Shown: one piece after another, positions 24,497 to 37,900 of the stretch | Layout of the letters: each line of letters begins with the position of its first letter | Position numbering within the stretch: the first letter of the stretch is position 1 | Assembly (NCBI GenBank): GCA_907165065.1 | Contig: OU015524.1 | Coordinates: forward strand, 29,636,795 to 29,700,794 | Origin: Caprimulgus europaeus | Taxonomy: Eukaryota > Chordata > Aves > Caprimulgiformes > Caprimulgidae | DNA length: 64,000 nt | Direction: 5' to 3' | The notes under the pieces: model-generated | Databases searched by the model: none | Told to the model about the DNA's origin: nothing | What the model saw: only the letters and a program-made list of their open reading frames with translations | Translations under genes and position numbers: made by a program

Positions 24497-25995
24497 GCTT
24501 CAAGCAGTGGCAGGTAGCAAATGGTAAGGACACTGCTTTACACTAGCCAAAGATTGACAGTCCTGAGGGCAAAGCTCTGGAAGGCCACAAACTATTTGCT
24601 AGAGTGTGCAAAGACTGCTCCAGTCATTCAGATGAAGCCCACATAATCATCACTGGCAGATGAGTCTTTGAACATCTGTAGAGGAGTTTGAAGACCTGCC
24701 ATTGGAGGGAAGGCAAAATGACAACATAAAGGAGGCATTAGTGAAGCATTTTTCTCAGCAGTGGGTAAGAGAAAGAGTATCAAGCTCCTATGTGCACAAC
24801 ACTCTCTTGTCCAGAACACCAATACACCACATCAGACAGCTCTGATTAGAGGCAGAAATGATGTGACATGGGGTCACATCCTATCAGCAGAACCCACTAC
24901 ATTCTAGCCGATTGCAAAAAGAATATGTAAACAGTGAATCTCTGCATCATCCAAATTAATATTACACACTGCAACCTGTTATAGCTCAGAAGCAAACCCT
25001 CAGTTGGTTCTATGCACAGTTGGTGCATATCAAGAGTGAAGCCATTTAATCACTGACACTGAACCAAATTCACTCAATTTTTCAAAAGCAAAACATTTAT
25101 ACAATCTGTGTTTTAATTCCTGTTTACATAATAGCAGCAGCACTTAAGCCCATTAACAGAAAGAACTCAAACAAGGCACAAGAAAAAATTTCCTAAAAAG
25201 TTTTCTATTTCCTTTACAGGGTCACAGGTGCACAGTGATATCAAGGGTGAAATTTGTTCTAGAGTCTATTTCTATGACAAATACTTCAGCATCCAGGTTT
25301 TATAGTGTTGACTGGATCCCAGACACTCCCAGGAACATCTTTTTTGTAGTTTGTCAAAGCAATTGAAGTCAACATTTTGATAACTCATGCAAGTTATCAG
25401 CTAAATGGGATTAAATTCTTTGAGAAAGGTTCTGGCTTCTGCACAAACAATTCTTAACTCTTCAGTAATGAATGAACCTCCTGTGCTGGATGGCTTTTAA
25501 CTAGTATACAAATTAGCTTACTCTCTTTACCAGAGTCCTTCACACTACCAAAGTTGAACCAACCATTCCTTAGTATTTAAGCTGTCTGTGATTCTTCCAT
25601 TGTTTACATGAGTTTGGTTCAAGACCTATCATGAGTATGCAGTTACAGTGAATGTACAAATACTCAAGCTCTTATAAGTTAGATTCTAAAATAATTACTA
25701 TCAATAAGCCTACAACAAAGACTGCGGGAAGCAGGCAACTCTAGATGTCCATGGTAGATACGATTGCATAATCTTTGAAATTTAACACAGAAGTCAAGAC
25801 TGGTTTGCCTTTCATTAGAGGGCTCTGGTCATGTGCTGAGGTCTGGTATTACAACAGGTTAATTAAAAAGAAAAGAACAAATTCTGAGCAGGATAAAAAA
25901 AATGACATAACTACATAATGGTTATATTCTTTATCTCACATATAACTTATATGGAAAACTGTGCTTCATTTGATGCATCCTGACCCAAGGGATCT

Positions 25996-26110
25996 TCACT
26001 TGATCAGCCCCTGTGTATTCTCCATGCAAACAAAGATGACCATGCAAATGACTATGATGGCAAAGAAAAGCAAAGCCCATTCTATCAGTGAGAAAACTTT
26101 TTTTACAGTT
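25996..26110 (-). other. Exon-like stretch ending in a hydrophobic segment
   Basis: On the minus strand, an acceptor-like CCTAATTACAG ends at 26111. It is followed by an open frame of about 37 codons ending in TGA at 25998-25996. The translation is basic at the start (TVKK), then has an unbroken hydrophobic run WALLFFAIIVICMVIFVCM (about 26020-26076), then a short polar tail MENTQGLIK. That pattern suits a tail-anchored or single-pass membrane protein's last exon. The frame is also open for over 100 further codons upstream, but that part does not look protein-like. I do not recognise the protein. The acceptor's pyrimidine tract is weak, and chance is a real alternative. Confidence 0.2.
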
Positions 26111-29100
26111 CTGTAATTAGGAAGTTTCCTTCTATATTGGGAGCCTTGTGGAAGATACCGTCTTTGGGCAGTTAGTGATCTTGGGCAAGTCACACCAGAC
26201 ATTAGAATTAGCAACCCTGATGCTGGCAGGAGTGACTGCTGTGACAATGTATGTGGCAATACCAGAGGACATGCTGGACCAACCTGAACATGTACTGTTC
26301 CTGGGTACTCTTCCTGGATACATGTGCCTGAATATGGTCTGATGGATAGACAGAAAGAGGTCCTACCTGTCAGGATAGGCAATATGGTTTTGTCTGTTAC
26401 GCTGAATAAAAGGCACGGTATGGGAGGGAGACTGAGCCTCTCCACGGAGGGGAATTGTGTGCAGCGTGCCATGGCTATCTACCCAAGGTCCTCTGATAAA
26501 GCACAGAAGCAGGCTTTTCAGCAGCTGCATGGACTTCAGGTTTACTCACTTTATTTATTTCTCTTCCTATTTCTGTCTTATTATTAAGCAGTTTCATTCC
26601 GTTTTTTGTAGCTGTGTCTTTCTTACTGAGATCCAGAAAGAATCATGCACCCCCTCCAGTGCAGAACACCCTTCAAGATGATGGGTATGGCCAGGGAAAC
26701 CACTGATGCACTGCAACTGTGTTGTCAGAAATCACCAGGCAGCTACCAGAGCTGGAATGAGTTCATTTTCATAGTCCACTCTTCCAGTTAAAAACATTAC
26801 AAAACTCAATAACCTTCCCTCTCAGAGCAGGTATGAGGACAATAGGCAAGCCAGCAAATTCAGCCTTCCTATCAATCATTGTAATGTCTGAACAACATTT
26901 CTTACCAGCTTTTTAAAACATTAATTAACAATATGTCATCAGATTATATATTGTGGACATGTTTTTATCTACGATAGCTACAGACTAGAAAAAAATAAAG
27001 TGCAGACAAATTTTATTCCCAAAACTACCACCAGCAGTCACAGTAGGTAAGAACAAAAGTCCACCCCCAGTACCCCCTCATACCCATAAATGTAGCTAGT
27101 AGCGACGCTTACCCAGAGAATTTAAGAACAAGGTAAGGACACAGTGAAACTTTTCCTGGTGTCTTACTAAATTCTGATGGAGTTTGGTGATTTCCTGGTC
27201 TAGTGTATCTTTTTGCTGCAATACAACCCAGTTTCTTGAAGAGCCTTTGCTGAGACACACCTTGGAAAATGCTTTTTCTGAAATCTGAGTCCAGATTGCT
27301 TAACCTCTTTACCTCAGCCACCTAGATGGAGAGATAAGATAAAAATGTCTTTGTGAAACATTTTTGAGATATTCCAGGCCAAGTCTCCATAAAAATGCAC
27401 AGTATTAGATTATTAGTGTAATGTTTGATAGAGCTTGTGTCTTCCATTTTATTCTGTAGTCAGTAAGCACAGTACTTCTCATGTTCCACCGTGTGGTTTG
27501 CTTTGTCGGCCGAAACCTGATATCTGCTCCCTATTAATATCATCGCACTGTCTGAATGTATTTTAAGAGCTTATGATACTTGGCAATGAGTGGGTTTGAT
27601 TTTGTTATTGTTGGGTCAGAATGCAGCACATTTAATTTAAATGTTAGCACAAGATGGGTTTTATCTGATCAAGAAACCATGCAATAGTAGGAAGGGGTAT
27701 ATTTCCTTTAAAAAAACAGGCACCTCTTGATATATTTTCAATGCCAAAGATTTTCATCCATTTGAATGACAGCCATGTACTCCCATTACACTAACTGGAA
27801 ACCAATAACAAGAATAGGGAAGCTGGACAACGATGCAAAAGCAGATTTTTTTGGCAGCTGTATGTAATGCATTTGAACTTGTGAATGAAAGATTGTGACA
27901 AGCCTTCAGCTCAACCTAAAGTCCTTTCTCAGGCAAAAATCTTCTTAAAACGTACTTGCAGAACAGTGTCAAGAAAACAATCAAAAATTACCAATTTTAC
28001 TGGAACGTGCAAATAAAAATTTAAGCCTTTCCTCCTCAGTGATACCAATTAATGGAGGAGGTCCCCTGGGAGTCAGTTGCTGTGCTTAGTAGCCTGCAGC
28101 ACCTCAGCCCAGGGAAACATTGCTGACCTGGTTCACCATCACCCAAACACCAGCACGGCTTCTCCCATCCATCACACGCCACCGAGCCCTGGTCAGAGCA
28201 GATGGTGCTGACTGGGGCTACAGGCCACTTTGTCCCTGCGTAAGCACTGCCAGCATGCTTCTGAAACTGGGGCGCCACCTCTCTTGTTCTTCTGATTAAA
28301 TTTGACATTTCTGTTTAGTAAAAGAAAGAACATACGCGGGAACTTCACCCAAAGCTTGAACCTCACAACAATTTTATTACTAGTGACAGCAGCATATGCG
28401 GTTTTCAGAACATACACCCCAACACAGTCACATATTTCTCTGAAAAGTCCTGGCATTAAAGCTTTTCTGTTTAATGCTCACCTTTACAATTGCACCATGC
28501 CTGACACGGTTACCTGTGCATGGCTTGTTTATTTGAAACAAAAATTTCAAGTATGTCTTTCTTTCATTTCTTTCTTCCCTCCCCTTTGGGTAGTGGCATA
28601 TGTTGACTCTTCTTAGCTTTAACAGCAATGTTATATATACTGAGATTCTATCTGGACAAGAAATGAACAGAAATATTATACACAGATAAATAAGAAAACA
28701 CAGATTATTGCATGAGCCCCCGAAGGCCTACTTTGCCCGTGTAACAGTTTGTTTTACTTTTCATGAAATTTATTTTGACTGCAGACAGATTGATGGTGAT
28801 TATATTTGAAATCCCTCCCACAAATCTGTCTCATAAACACATCATTAATTTAAGATTTTAAAACTTATTTGGATAACAAACGTTTTTTCTTATTCATTAG
28901 CAGATACTGGTCAATGCTATAACATCACCAAACAACAAAATGTTCCCTGTGTTATCAGCTTTTAGGTGTTGGGATTTGCTACTGCTTTAAATGCATTCAC
29001 AGTACTTAGAAACCTACACAATTTTTTGGGGAAAAAGAAACCCGCCCAAACTGCAAAAAACACCTCAAGTAATATCAGATATCTTATTAGCCTAGAAAGA

Positions 29101-29154
29101 TCAATCTATGTGACCTGAGAGAAGGCAGAGTTTCCAGATTGTCTTTTTGCCAAG

Positions 29155-29172
29155 CAACAACAACAACAACAA
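29155..29172 (+). repeat. (CAA)n microsatellite
   Basis: Six CAA-type trinucleotides running into an A-rich end. Confidence 0.85.
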
Positions 29173-31002
29173 AAAAACCCCACTGTTAATCAGATTTTTG
29201 AAGTTTGAGACAAAGTAAATCCTGAGCTTCATCAGCATTTCTGCTGATAATACTAGCAGATTTGATATCTCCCAGAAAAAAAAAAAAATAGGCAGAAAGA
29301 AAAAGCAATCTTGAACTGCTTCAGCAAAGGGGGCAGGAAGTGCCCACTGCAGGGTCTGTGGTCCGCACAGCTTTTATTTCATGGAGACACACAGACAGCC
29401 TATTCCCTGGTGACAGCTCTCTGCGCTTTCCAGTCCTGCACAGGATTTCCTTCTGTCTGAAAGTGTAAGAGTCGCTCCAGTAAACACTCTGCATATGCGT
29501 TCCAGCTGCTGCACTCATTCTGCCAACGCAGCCCAGTGACAAGAAAAGTATTATTTCCTACTAAAACCTTCTAATCACTAGACCATGCCATTTTCATCTG
29601 GCTGTTTCAGGCATCAAGTGCCTGCATTGCTTTTGGTAACTTTATCGTTATTAAGAAATTAGTTTTTGTATTCCAGCACGTTAATCTCCATCTCAGGATT
29701 CTACAAGATGAACTTGTGGGCAGGCTGAGCTGTGCTAAGAGCCCAGTTTCCAGGAAACCTTGCATTGATTATATAGGCTCCAGGATGTACATTTTTAAAA
29801 ATACTGATATGTATTGAAATTCACGTAAATACACACAGACATATATATACACTATGTATGTATATTCATGTTATATATAATACATACACGTGCACTTAAA
29901 AGAAATGACCATCTGTACCATTTGCTGCAGTCCCTATTTATTTTGGCAGGGTCTTGCCTTTACAGGAAGAGGTTTTTTTTCATTGCGAAGCCTTGCACAG
30001 CTTTGCCATTCCTTTCCAGAACAACTGCATGGAACGCGATAGAGAGAAACTTTCTCAACCTGCAGTAAAGAAAATAAGACTTAAGAACAAGCTTAAGGCA
30101 TATCCTATTACTAGCATAACAATGACTGTTTTCAAAACTGGACTATCCTGTCCCTAGGGAAACTTTAGTGGATTTTTTTAACCCTTTCTTTGGAGGAAAT
30201 TTAGGTGATTTTTTTTTTAAACTAATTCTTCAAATATTGTTCAAAGAATGCATATTGTTTTGGGGTTTTTTTCCTCTGAAGGGAACCAGTGACAACAGCT
30301 CTGCTACACTGCTTTTCCATAAATTTTCTTGAAAGACAAACAAAACAGAAGGTCCAGTTCTCATCAACTTTCATTTAGAGCTTTACATTGTTTTATCCCT
30401 CCTCTTCAACAAAACAAAATCCCCACAACCCCCCATGCACCCACAACAGGAAGGTTGTCATGGTTCAGCCCATGTGTACTCAAACAGACTGACAGGAGAA
30501 CGCTGATTGTCCAGATGGAAATTGGAGCATGGTAATTACACAGGCAAAGCAGGCTTCAAATAAAGGGCAAAGCTTTTTGTATACTGCACAAAATCCACAC
30601 ACACCACCTAAGTTCAAACAAGGGTTAATTCAGCAAAATACTCTTTTATATACAGCATAGAGCAATTATATTTTGAATCATAGCAAATATTTTAATCTCT
30701 CATGTTTATATTTTGATGATTATTTTAATGTATTAATATACATAAAGGAGGCCAAGGAAAAGTGAACATTTTCAGACCTTTAAATATGACAAACATGTTA
30801 CCAACATTTATGCTGGCACTGGGTTTCTCCATTTTGTGGCATACTAGCATAAAACTTTGTATTTAAAAAATTCACACAATTACTTTTTTTTATTGTATCC
30901 TTCCATAAACCATTTCATATGAAAATAACAGTGGTTTAAAACCTTATAAAAGGTTTTAAAATATTTTTATATATTATGACCAAAATATTTTACTAGGTCA
31001 AT

Positions 31003-31075
31003 GAAGTAGCTCAGTAATTTGACATCTATCACCATTGAGAACTATAGTTCAATTCCCAGCTCTATTTGCTGAAAC
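31003..31075 (+). repeat. tRNA-like SINE head with A and B boxes
   Basis: TAGCTCAGTAA at 31007-31017 matches a polymerase III A box (family form TAGCTCAGTGG). AGTTCAATTCC at 31046-31056 matches a B box (GGTTCRANTCC). The boxes sit about 39 bp start to start, followed by CAGCTCT, as in tRNA-derived SINEs. The sequence between the boxes does not fold into a clean tRNA cloverleaf, so a functional tRNA is unlikely. I take it as the decayed head of an old SINE; the body downstream is not recognisable. Confidence 0.4.
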
Positions 31076-34000
31076 AGATTTGGAAACCACATCACTGATC
31101 TTCACAGGCTGTATAAAGGAACTCTCTCCTTTGGAAGAACTGCCTCCCTTGAGAGCAGAGCACCAGGCAAAGGTACTGAAGTGATCTAGGATTGTGGATC
31201 ACCAAATAATGGATTTTACAGCAAGACTGTCCTACTATGGACAAGCACTGTGTCATTGTATTTTTATCCAGCTGTGCCACATAGATAAGCTGATCCACTT
31301 TAAAGTCCTTATGATCTATGCTTAAAGTATATAAGACAAATATTTAAGGAGGAAAAAAGAAAAAATACCGAAGAAGTCCTTGCAATATTTTGCTTCTTAT
31401 TAAAAAACATTCCTTTGGGGTGTCTTTCATGCTGAAAACTTGACACAAACAAGACTTTTTTGAGTGTCTGTCAGTGATGTTATAACCATGTTAACGTTCA
31501 CGCCTAGTACCTTCACCAGTTTGTCTGTTCCTCTTAGTATTGTTCCTAAATTCCTTTTTGATAAGTCTTTCCAGACAGTGCATATCAAAGGGATTATTGC
31601 ACTTAATGGGTGATTAAAGCCACTTGTCCTTCAGCCTCATGCCTGGGATGCCACCTTAGGCATACAATAATAATCCTGAAATGACTAGCTGTCATGTCTC
31701 ATTGCTTAATTATATTGCCATGAAGAAGCTCTCCTCAGAAACCTTTTTAGAAATTCCAAAAGAAATAGACTCTGGCAGTAGTTTTCATCAAAGTTTTAAA
31801 AAAAATATTATTATTATTTTATTTCTTAAAAAAAATAAAGCAAACACCAACAGACTTAAGCAAGCAAAGTCATAGAGCCACAAGTCCAAAAAGTCCCAGA
31901 TCACAGCCTGATTTGAAATATCTCCCAAAAGATGGAAAATCTGTCCTGGCAGGGGTCCACTATGGCAAAGAGCAGCTCAGTGGTTATTACAGCCTGATAA
32001 TACCTGTTGTTTAGCAGTAATTTTCAAAGGCATTAATTTCAGTTCAAGTAAAACGCCCAGACATGAAAGCCAGAAACTTTCCAAACACCTTGAGTCACCG
32101 GCTCCCAGCCCTCCCAGGGAGGGGCAATAGGGGCCTTTCTGGGACAGCCCAGAAGTTTCTCATTGGCCACAGTTTTAAGTAATTTAATGACCATCATGCT
32201 TCACCTAGTTTGGTTTAAGGGCTCCACAACTTTTCTAACACTATATCGGCAGCCTCAGGCAATCCTCAGAAAAGTGGATGACCCACACTTTTGCCTTCAC
32301 ATGAAAACACTAAGAGAGAGAATTAGCAATAATTAAATTATCTCTTTCATCTCCAAATTTGGCTATGTATAAATAAGTGATAACTCTTTTTCATTCTGTT
32401 TTTCCATGGGAACAGATAACATTGAAGTTATTTCTAGAGGTGTTATTCACAGATGTTACTACAGGGAGATACAGCACAGGCACTGAAAATTGTTTATCTA
32501 CCTTAACACAGGTTTTCAATACTGCTTGCATCTCTTCTTTGTCAGCCAAGGAGCATAAAAAAAAACAGAATGGATGGGGCAGTCCTCTCTCATGCATGGA
32601 TTCAGTCCTGAGAATTATTTCCTCTTTTTCTGTGCTTTTTTATACATTTATACATGCACACGCTGAGTCAGATCTCACTTTAAATAAAAATGACCAACAT
32701 CACTTCCAGTTAAAAAAATGCTATAGGCAACAGAATAAGGGAGGAAATCACTCTGTAATGTATTAATCATGAAACTATAAGAGTTTGACAGCTGCTCATG
32801 ATGAAACATTGAAGAGTTTAACAGCGCTGTGATTTGATAGCTTCTTATTATGACAAGCTAGTCCTGTCTGTTCGTGTTTCAGTGATTAACTCCCATCACT
32901 CTGTCTAGCTTTGCACAGTAAGAGCAGTTTTAGCCGCAGAAACTTTCTTTGCCCTTCTGCCACTTAGTCTGAGTGGCTATGACGTGTCTGAATTTGTCAT
33001 GGCAGTATCAGCAAGAAATGTAAATCTTGGAATACAGCTTAGGATATGCATTAGGAACACTGAAAAAGAACACACAATGCAGTTTTACTCCTCTAACCAA
33101 TTTTTACTTGCACATTGGTAGGAATGAAATTAATGTGAGTCCTTGACCACATATTCCTCTGTATTGTGAGCTGGAAACCACAAGTATTCTATACTGTCAT
33201 AGCACAACATAAGTTGCTTTTACATGGTGCTATGTGCACCTCCCCATGTGATATCAAATCAACTGTATTTATAGTAACTATTAAGCTGCTAACACAAAGT
33301 ACAGAACAGATACATAAGTAAGCAATATTGTACTAAAAAGATCCATCAGTGTTTCAGAGATTTTCTCGTGGTCTAGCATTTTGAAGTGTGTAGCTAACCT
33401 TCAGAATGACTGAAGTCTTAATCTGTAAAAAAATGATCCTGTTCTTTGTAATTTCCATATGTGGAGTCAATCCAGTCCATTACAATTCAATTCACTGACT
33501 CCAACAGTAAAGAAAACAGCCATTAGCTAGCAATCTATAAAGATTTCCTTTCTTCACATGGTTCAGAGCCTTTAATCTTTTAGCAAGCACAAGTGGCTGC
33601 TGAAGTGCATTTGTTCAGGGCTCAGTTTAAAATGTGAATTAATGGAGTTGTAATACTGCAGTAAATGAAGTTCTTTAACCCTAAACATTACAGCTAGTCT
33701 ATATTAGATTAGATCATTTGAAAACACAGCTACAGAGATTTACACGAGCTGGGTGTGCAGTCAGATGTCCTTATTAGAAAAAAAATCAAAAGACAATATA
33801 GCTATAACTGCAATTTCACTGTACAGCAACTAATGTAATTAGAAAACCTCCTATAACAGCACAGAGCAGCAACAGTTAATGGAGTTATTTAAAAAGAAAA
33901 AAAAAGGCATTACCTCAAGAGGGAATATAGTTCTTCTTTTAGAAAAATGACTTTTAAATAACGTCCTAAAAGGGTAACAGGCCATTAGTCATTTTCAACA

Positions 34001-36369
34001 ATGACAACAGGTAATTTATTGTCATGCACATGCCACATAGTTAATAAAGGGTTCAGCTCTAGGTGTGTTAGCAGCAGGAATTCTCAAAATAGATGTGAAA
34101 GGAACAGTCACACTGGTCTAAAAATTAGGTCAGATTTTCTAGACTTTGTTTTGCATTCTTCACTAGAACTGTAAAACCTGTCTGTTACATAAACCTACAG
34201 AATTGTATGTTAGACATACTACCAAATTGGTCCCTGATAGGAATACAACAATATACACAAGAAACAATCCAAAGAAACAAGTTACACTCTTAAAAGCTAC
34301 TAATAATTTTGAGCATTCATTTGGGTCTGCATTAACAAAGCCAGATTATTGGAATATGAAGAGAAGGATTTTTAAGGTGTCTCAGATAATTCCCACAGAG
34401 GCAGGACTCCATAAAAGTGACTGCTTCAGAAAACATACCTGTTAGTTCGTGTGCAAATATGTTTTAAGTCCATAAACAGGGACATTAAGTGGTCAGATCC
34501 ATGTAGTGATCAACCCTCAACAGGTTCCAGCACCACTATAGATTCTGCATCTGAGCATTTGTGCAACCAAAGTGTCTGCAGCTTTCCTGGTCACTGTGAA
34601 AGAAGTATTCCTTAACTATGTTATTACACAGAAAATCTAAAACTTGGTCTTATTTGGTATTAAAGAGCAACTATTAAATGAGGCTCTGTTTCCACCAATA
34701 CTGAACCACCTTTTAAGGCAGACTAGTACATAAAGTATTTGAAAAACCATCCATCTGAAGAATAATGCCTTGAGTTTTCATTACTACCAGGAATACCATC
34801 AGTGGACTAAATCTGGATATCACTTGGTGGAAGCCTCTTGCCAGGGTTGTCCCAAGCCTTCACTCACCGTAGGAACGCCACCTGGGATGCGTAAGAAGCT
34901 GAGACTTGCTGCCTTCATAACTTCAGTGGCTTGGTGACATGTTATGAATAGGAGAAATATTAGGAATCATTTTAAGCATTCCTTCCCTGACGCTCCAAAT
35001 CCCTTGTTTACTTTATTGCCTGAGAGCTGTCAGATTGGCCCCTGAGTTGACAAGTCTTGAAGTTGAGTGAAGCTGTCAAACAATGATTTGCAGTAGGCAG
35101 CCACCTCCAAAGGGTTTACAGTACACTGGAATTTGAAGAGAAACAGCGATAACCTTTCAAACTCTCCTAGCTTTCTGCTGTTTGACATGCATATAGTCTG
35201 AAGCAATGCCATTTTACACAAAGACATCAAACTTAAAGTAATTACTCAGCTGCATGAGGAGAAGTAGGAAAATACTCTGCTTTTTTAAACAAGATTCCAG
35301 GTGATGCTGATCTTGAACCTCAGAAAGCTTTATCAAAAATTATCAGCCTGGAAAAATACAGCCATAAGCAAGCTTCTATTGCAAAAACAGTATGGCTATA
35401 GAAATGAGTCCAAATTATTAAACTCAAATCCAACTATGCACTAACCCAAAAGTCTGAATCTGTTTGGGTCTGGAATTTTGTTGAAGTTTAAGCTCTCTCT
35501 CTTTCAGTGTATAAACCTAGAGAGCAGCTACATGGTTTTGACAATTGTTATTTATCCAGAGACAAAGTTTACAACTTGATTTGGAAATTTTCCATAATTT
35601 TTCATCCAGGAAGGATCCTTTGGGTTCCTCTCTGGAGATTGCATGGACTATTGCAGTATTGAACTCTGTTCTTTAAACAGCAACTTTAAGAGGAGCCTGA
35701 AGTTCAACTAGTATTTCAGAAAAGTGCATACACTTTTCAATAGTAAATCCATCATTAAGCTTCTTGGCCTTGTGGCCTGCTTCTCTTAACACCTTGTGCC
35801 ATTTGTATGTGTTCTGAAAGGCTACAAAAGGATGCTGTTGGCTGATGGGGCTGCACTAGCCAGATTTAAGGAATGATAGAAACCTTTTTTCAGTAAGGTG
35901 AGCAACTTTATACATAATGCTGAAAGAATATGAAAAGGAACAGAAAAATACTTATCAGTGAATTACATAACTTTAGTTTAGAGCCTAAGCAAAATATTAT
36001 TGCTTAAATATATTTAGGTTTAAATAAAATTGTGTGTGTATAAATTACATATAGCATGAGTAGATAGGACTTTCTTATACTTTGGAAAGATGGAAGTGTC
36101 TTCTTTATTTCTGTAGATTGCTGTATTTTCACTTGCTAACTTAATATTTAATAAATATATGCCAGATTTATAGCCTCTATAGAAATTTCAGAAAAACAAC
36201 TTTGTAGGTAATTCCTATTTTATTAAATTAATTATATCATCAGACAAACTTTTTCCTGACTTCCTCCCTCAGGACATAAGGAAGAAAGCAGAATTCCCTG
36301 TTTCATTATTCTCTTTAAAATCAGTCCAATAGAAGGAAATGAAATTTTCAAAGTGATTGCACAGAGCCT
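31076..36369. other. Non-coding block, no gene recognised
   Basis: About 5.3 kb. ATT repeats at about 31808-31820. The part at 33540-34040 is rich in TAAT/ATTA-type motifs and unusually poor in simple sequence and repeat-like features, which would suit a conserved regulatory element, but only an alignment could show that. Confidence 0.5.
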
Positions 36370-36490
36370 ACAGAGTTGGGATTCCCGGGGTCTGGTGGTT
36401 CTCCATCACCAATATCTTCTGTGGCCTTTGGCAAGACACCGAGCCAGTTTCCAGTTCAGTTTTCCCATAGGGTAAAATGTGATTTATAGA
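36370..36490 (+). repeat. MIR/CORE-SINE-like fragment
   Basis: Contains, in order, a remnant of the tRNA-like B-box end (GGGATTCCCGGGGTCTGG), then TGTGGCCTTTGGCAAGACAC, then CAGTTTTCCCATAGGGTAAA. These match the well-known SINE series 'gtgacctTGGGCAAGTcac... CAGTTTcCcCATctGTAAAatg' with the decay expected of an ancient insertion. The order of blocks makes the call better than a single-motif match. No function is inferred. Confidence 0.6.
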
Positions 36491-37784
36491 GCATTAGACG
36501 TGTCAGCTATGTAAGCCTTTTTCTTTTATTTCCTACAGTACCTATACAAGTCCCGCTCACGTTAAAAGAGAAAGCTTCTGGCATCACTTGGTACTGCACA
36601 AATGTCAATGCTAAACTCTAACCCTTTACGGGAGAAAATTGGTCCTCAGGTCAAACCTGGTCCAAACAGTGTGAGAGCTGAGCACTGTCCTTTGTTGGGC
36701 AAAAAGATGCAAGAAAAAGTGACAAATACCAGATATCAGTCATGTCAACTAGAAAGCGACTGCAAACCACTCCAGGACTACACAAGAATGCAGAACACAC
36801 ACTGCTCTCCTGGCACCGTAAAATGCAAAAAATTAGCAGAAGGCAGCCAAACAAAAAGCACCTGCAATGTGAATTTCTGGGCTTTGGCATGAGCAGTAGA
36901 TCATGTTGCTTATAGGACAATAATTAGAAAGGGAGTTTCTAGGCTCATAATTAAAGAGTTAAGGGCTTACCAAGCCCTGGGTTGCAGATGTATTACGTGC
37001 CATAAAAGGTGTCAAGAAAAGTTCAGGATAGTTGTGAAGAAATCCTGCCAAAACTCATGCCCCAACACATTTAATAACAAAATATGTGTACATGACAATC
37101 ATGTCTGACAGTTTAGTTTTCTAGACACTACACAATGTTTTGAAGAAACTTTAGATGCTGATAGATATGCTTTTTACATTTAATGGTGCAGACTACAAGG
37201 AAAAAAGTGATAAACATTGTATAACCTAAATAATGCATTAGTGTAGTTTCTTCCTCATAAAACTTGGCAGCAAATACTTTTTTTCCTTTTTTATTTATTT
37301 TTTTTTTCAAAATAACTGGCAAACAGCTATTTTGAGCCTGTTGCAAGGAGTCCTGTTAGCTTGGTGAAAAGTAATAATATTAATTTCAGTTCTGGATAAT
37401 TTCCTGTCGTCTCTTCCAGCTTCATATTCGCTACTTGTTGAAACAAGTGATGTATTTTCAGTCCACCAGGTACAGTTGGTTTGCTAAAAATATCACATTT
37501 TTTCTGTGCTTCATACCGAACAGTTAGCGGTGATGATAAGCAGAGAAGACTCACTCCTGCCAGGGCTTTCCACCAACTCAGGCACCCCCTGAGATGTGAA
37601 TATCTGGGTGTGAGCACTTTGTGGTGGTTGGAGGGAGGACCAGGGTCTAGCAAAGTGAAGCAGGCAGACACCATGCTGACAGATAGGATGTCATCCTTGC
37701 TTTACACCTCCCCAAGGGTGTCTTGTGATAACAGCTTCTCCTTCTCCTTGCTTTGTGATTTAATGTTCTAAGTCCCAATTCTGT

Positions 37785-37900
37785 GAGGCTTTAGGCACAT
37801 GCTGAATTTTTTCTTCTTGTCTGCAGTGGCAGGGAAGTCAGCAGGACTGCTCGAGATATGTACATGCTCATCCTTGCATGATCAGGGCCCAATAAAAACG
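37785..37900 (+). repeat. Possible ancient sauropsid repeat fragment
   Basis: GGCACATGCTGAA, GTCAGCAGGACTGCTCGAGA, ACATGCTCATCCTTGCATGATCAGGGCCCAA follow one another with spacing that I recall from an old repeat of turtles, crocodiles and birds. That repeat has 'caatgGGACTacTCaca... catgcttaagt... GCAgGATCaGGGCCtaa'. The match is partial and from memory only. Confidence 0.3.

Larger units (their letters stand above)
24497..31002. other. Non-coding block with one exon-like stretch
   Basis: About 6.5 kb without a supported gene. The only protein-like item is a minus-strand stretch at 25996-26110 that ends in a hydrophobic segment (separate entry). A CAA repeat lies at 29155-29172 and an alternating AT/ACAT-rich stretch at 29830-29890. 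Elsewhere only short chance frames. Confidence 0.55.

Noticed and set aside
26132-26472. Upstream continuation of the exon-like frame at 25996-26110
   Set aside because: Open for over 100 codons, but other frames are also open over the same interval and the peptide has no protein-like pattern; only the hydrophobic end was kept.
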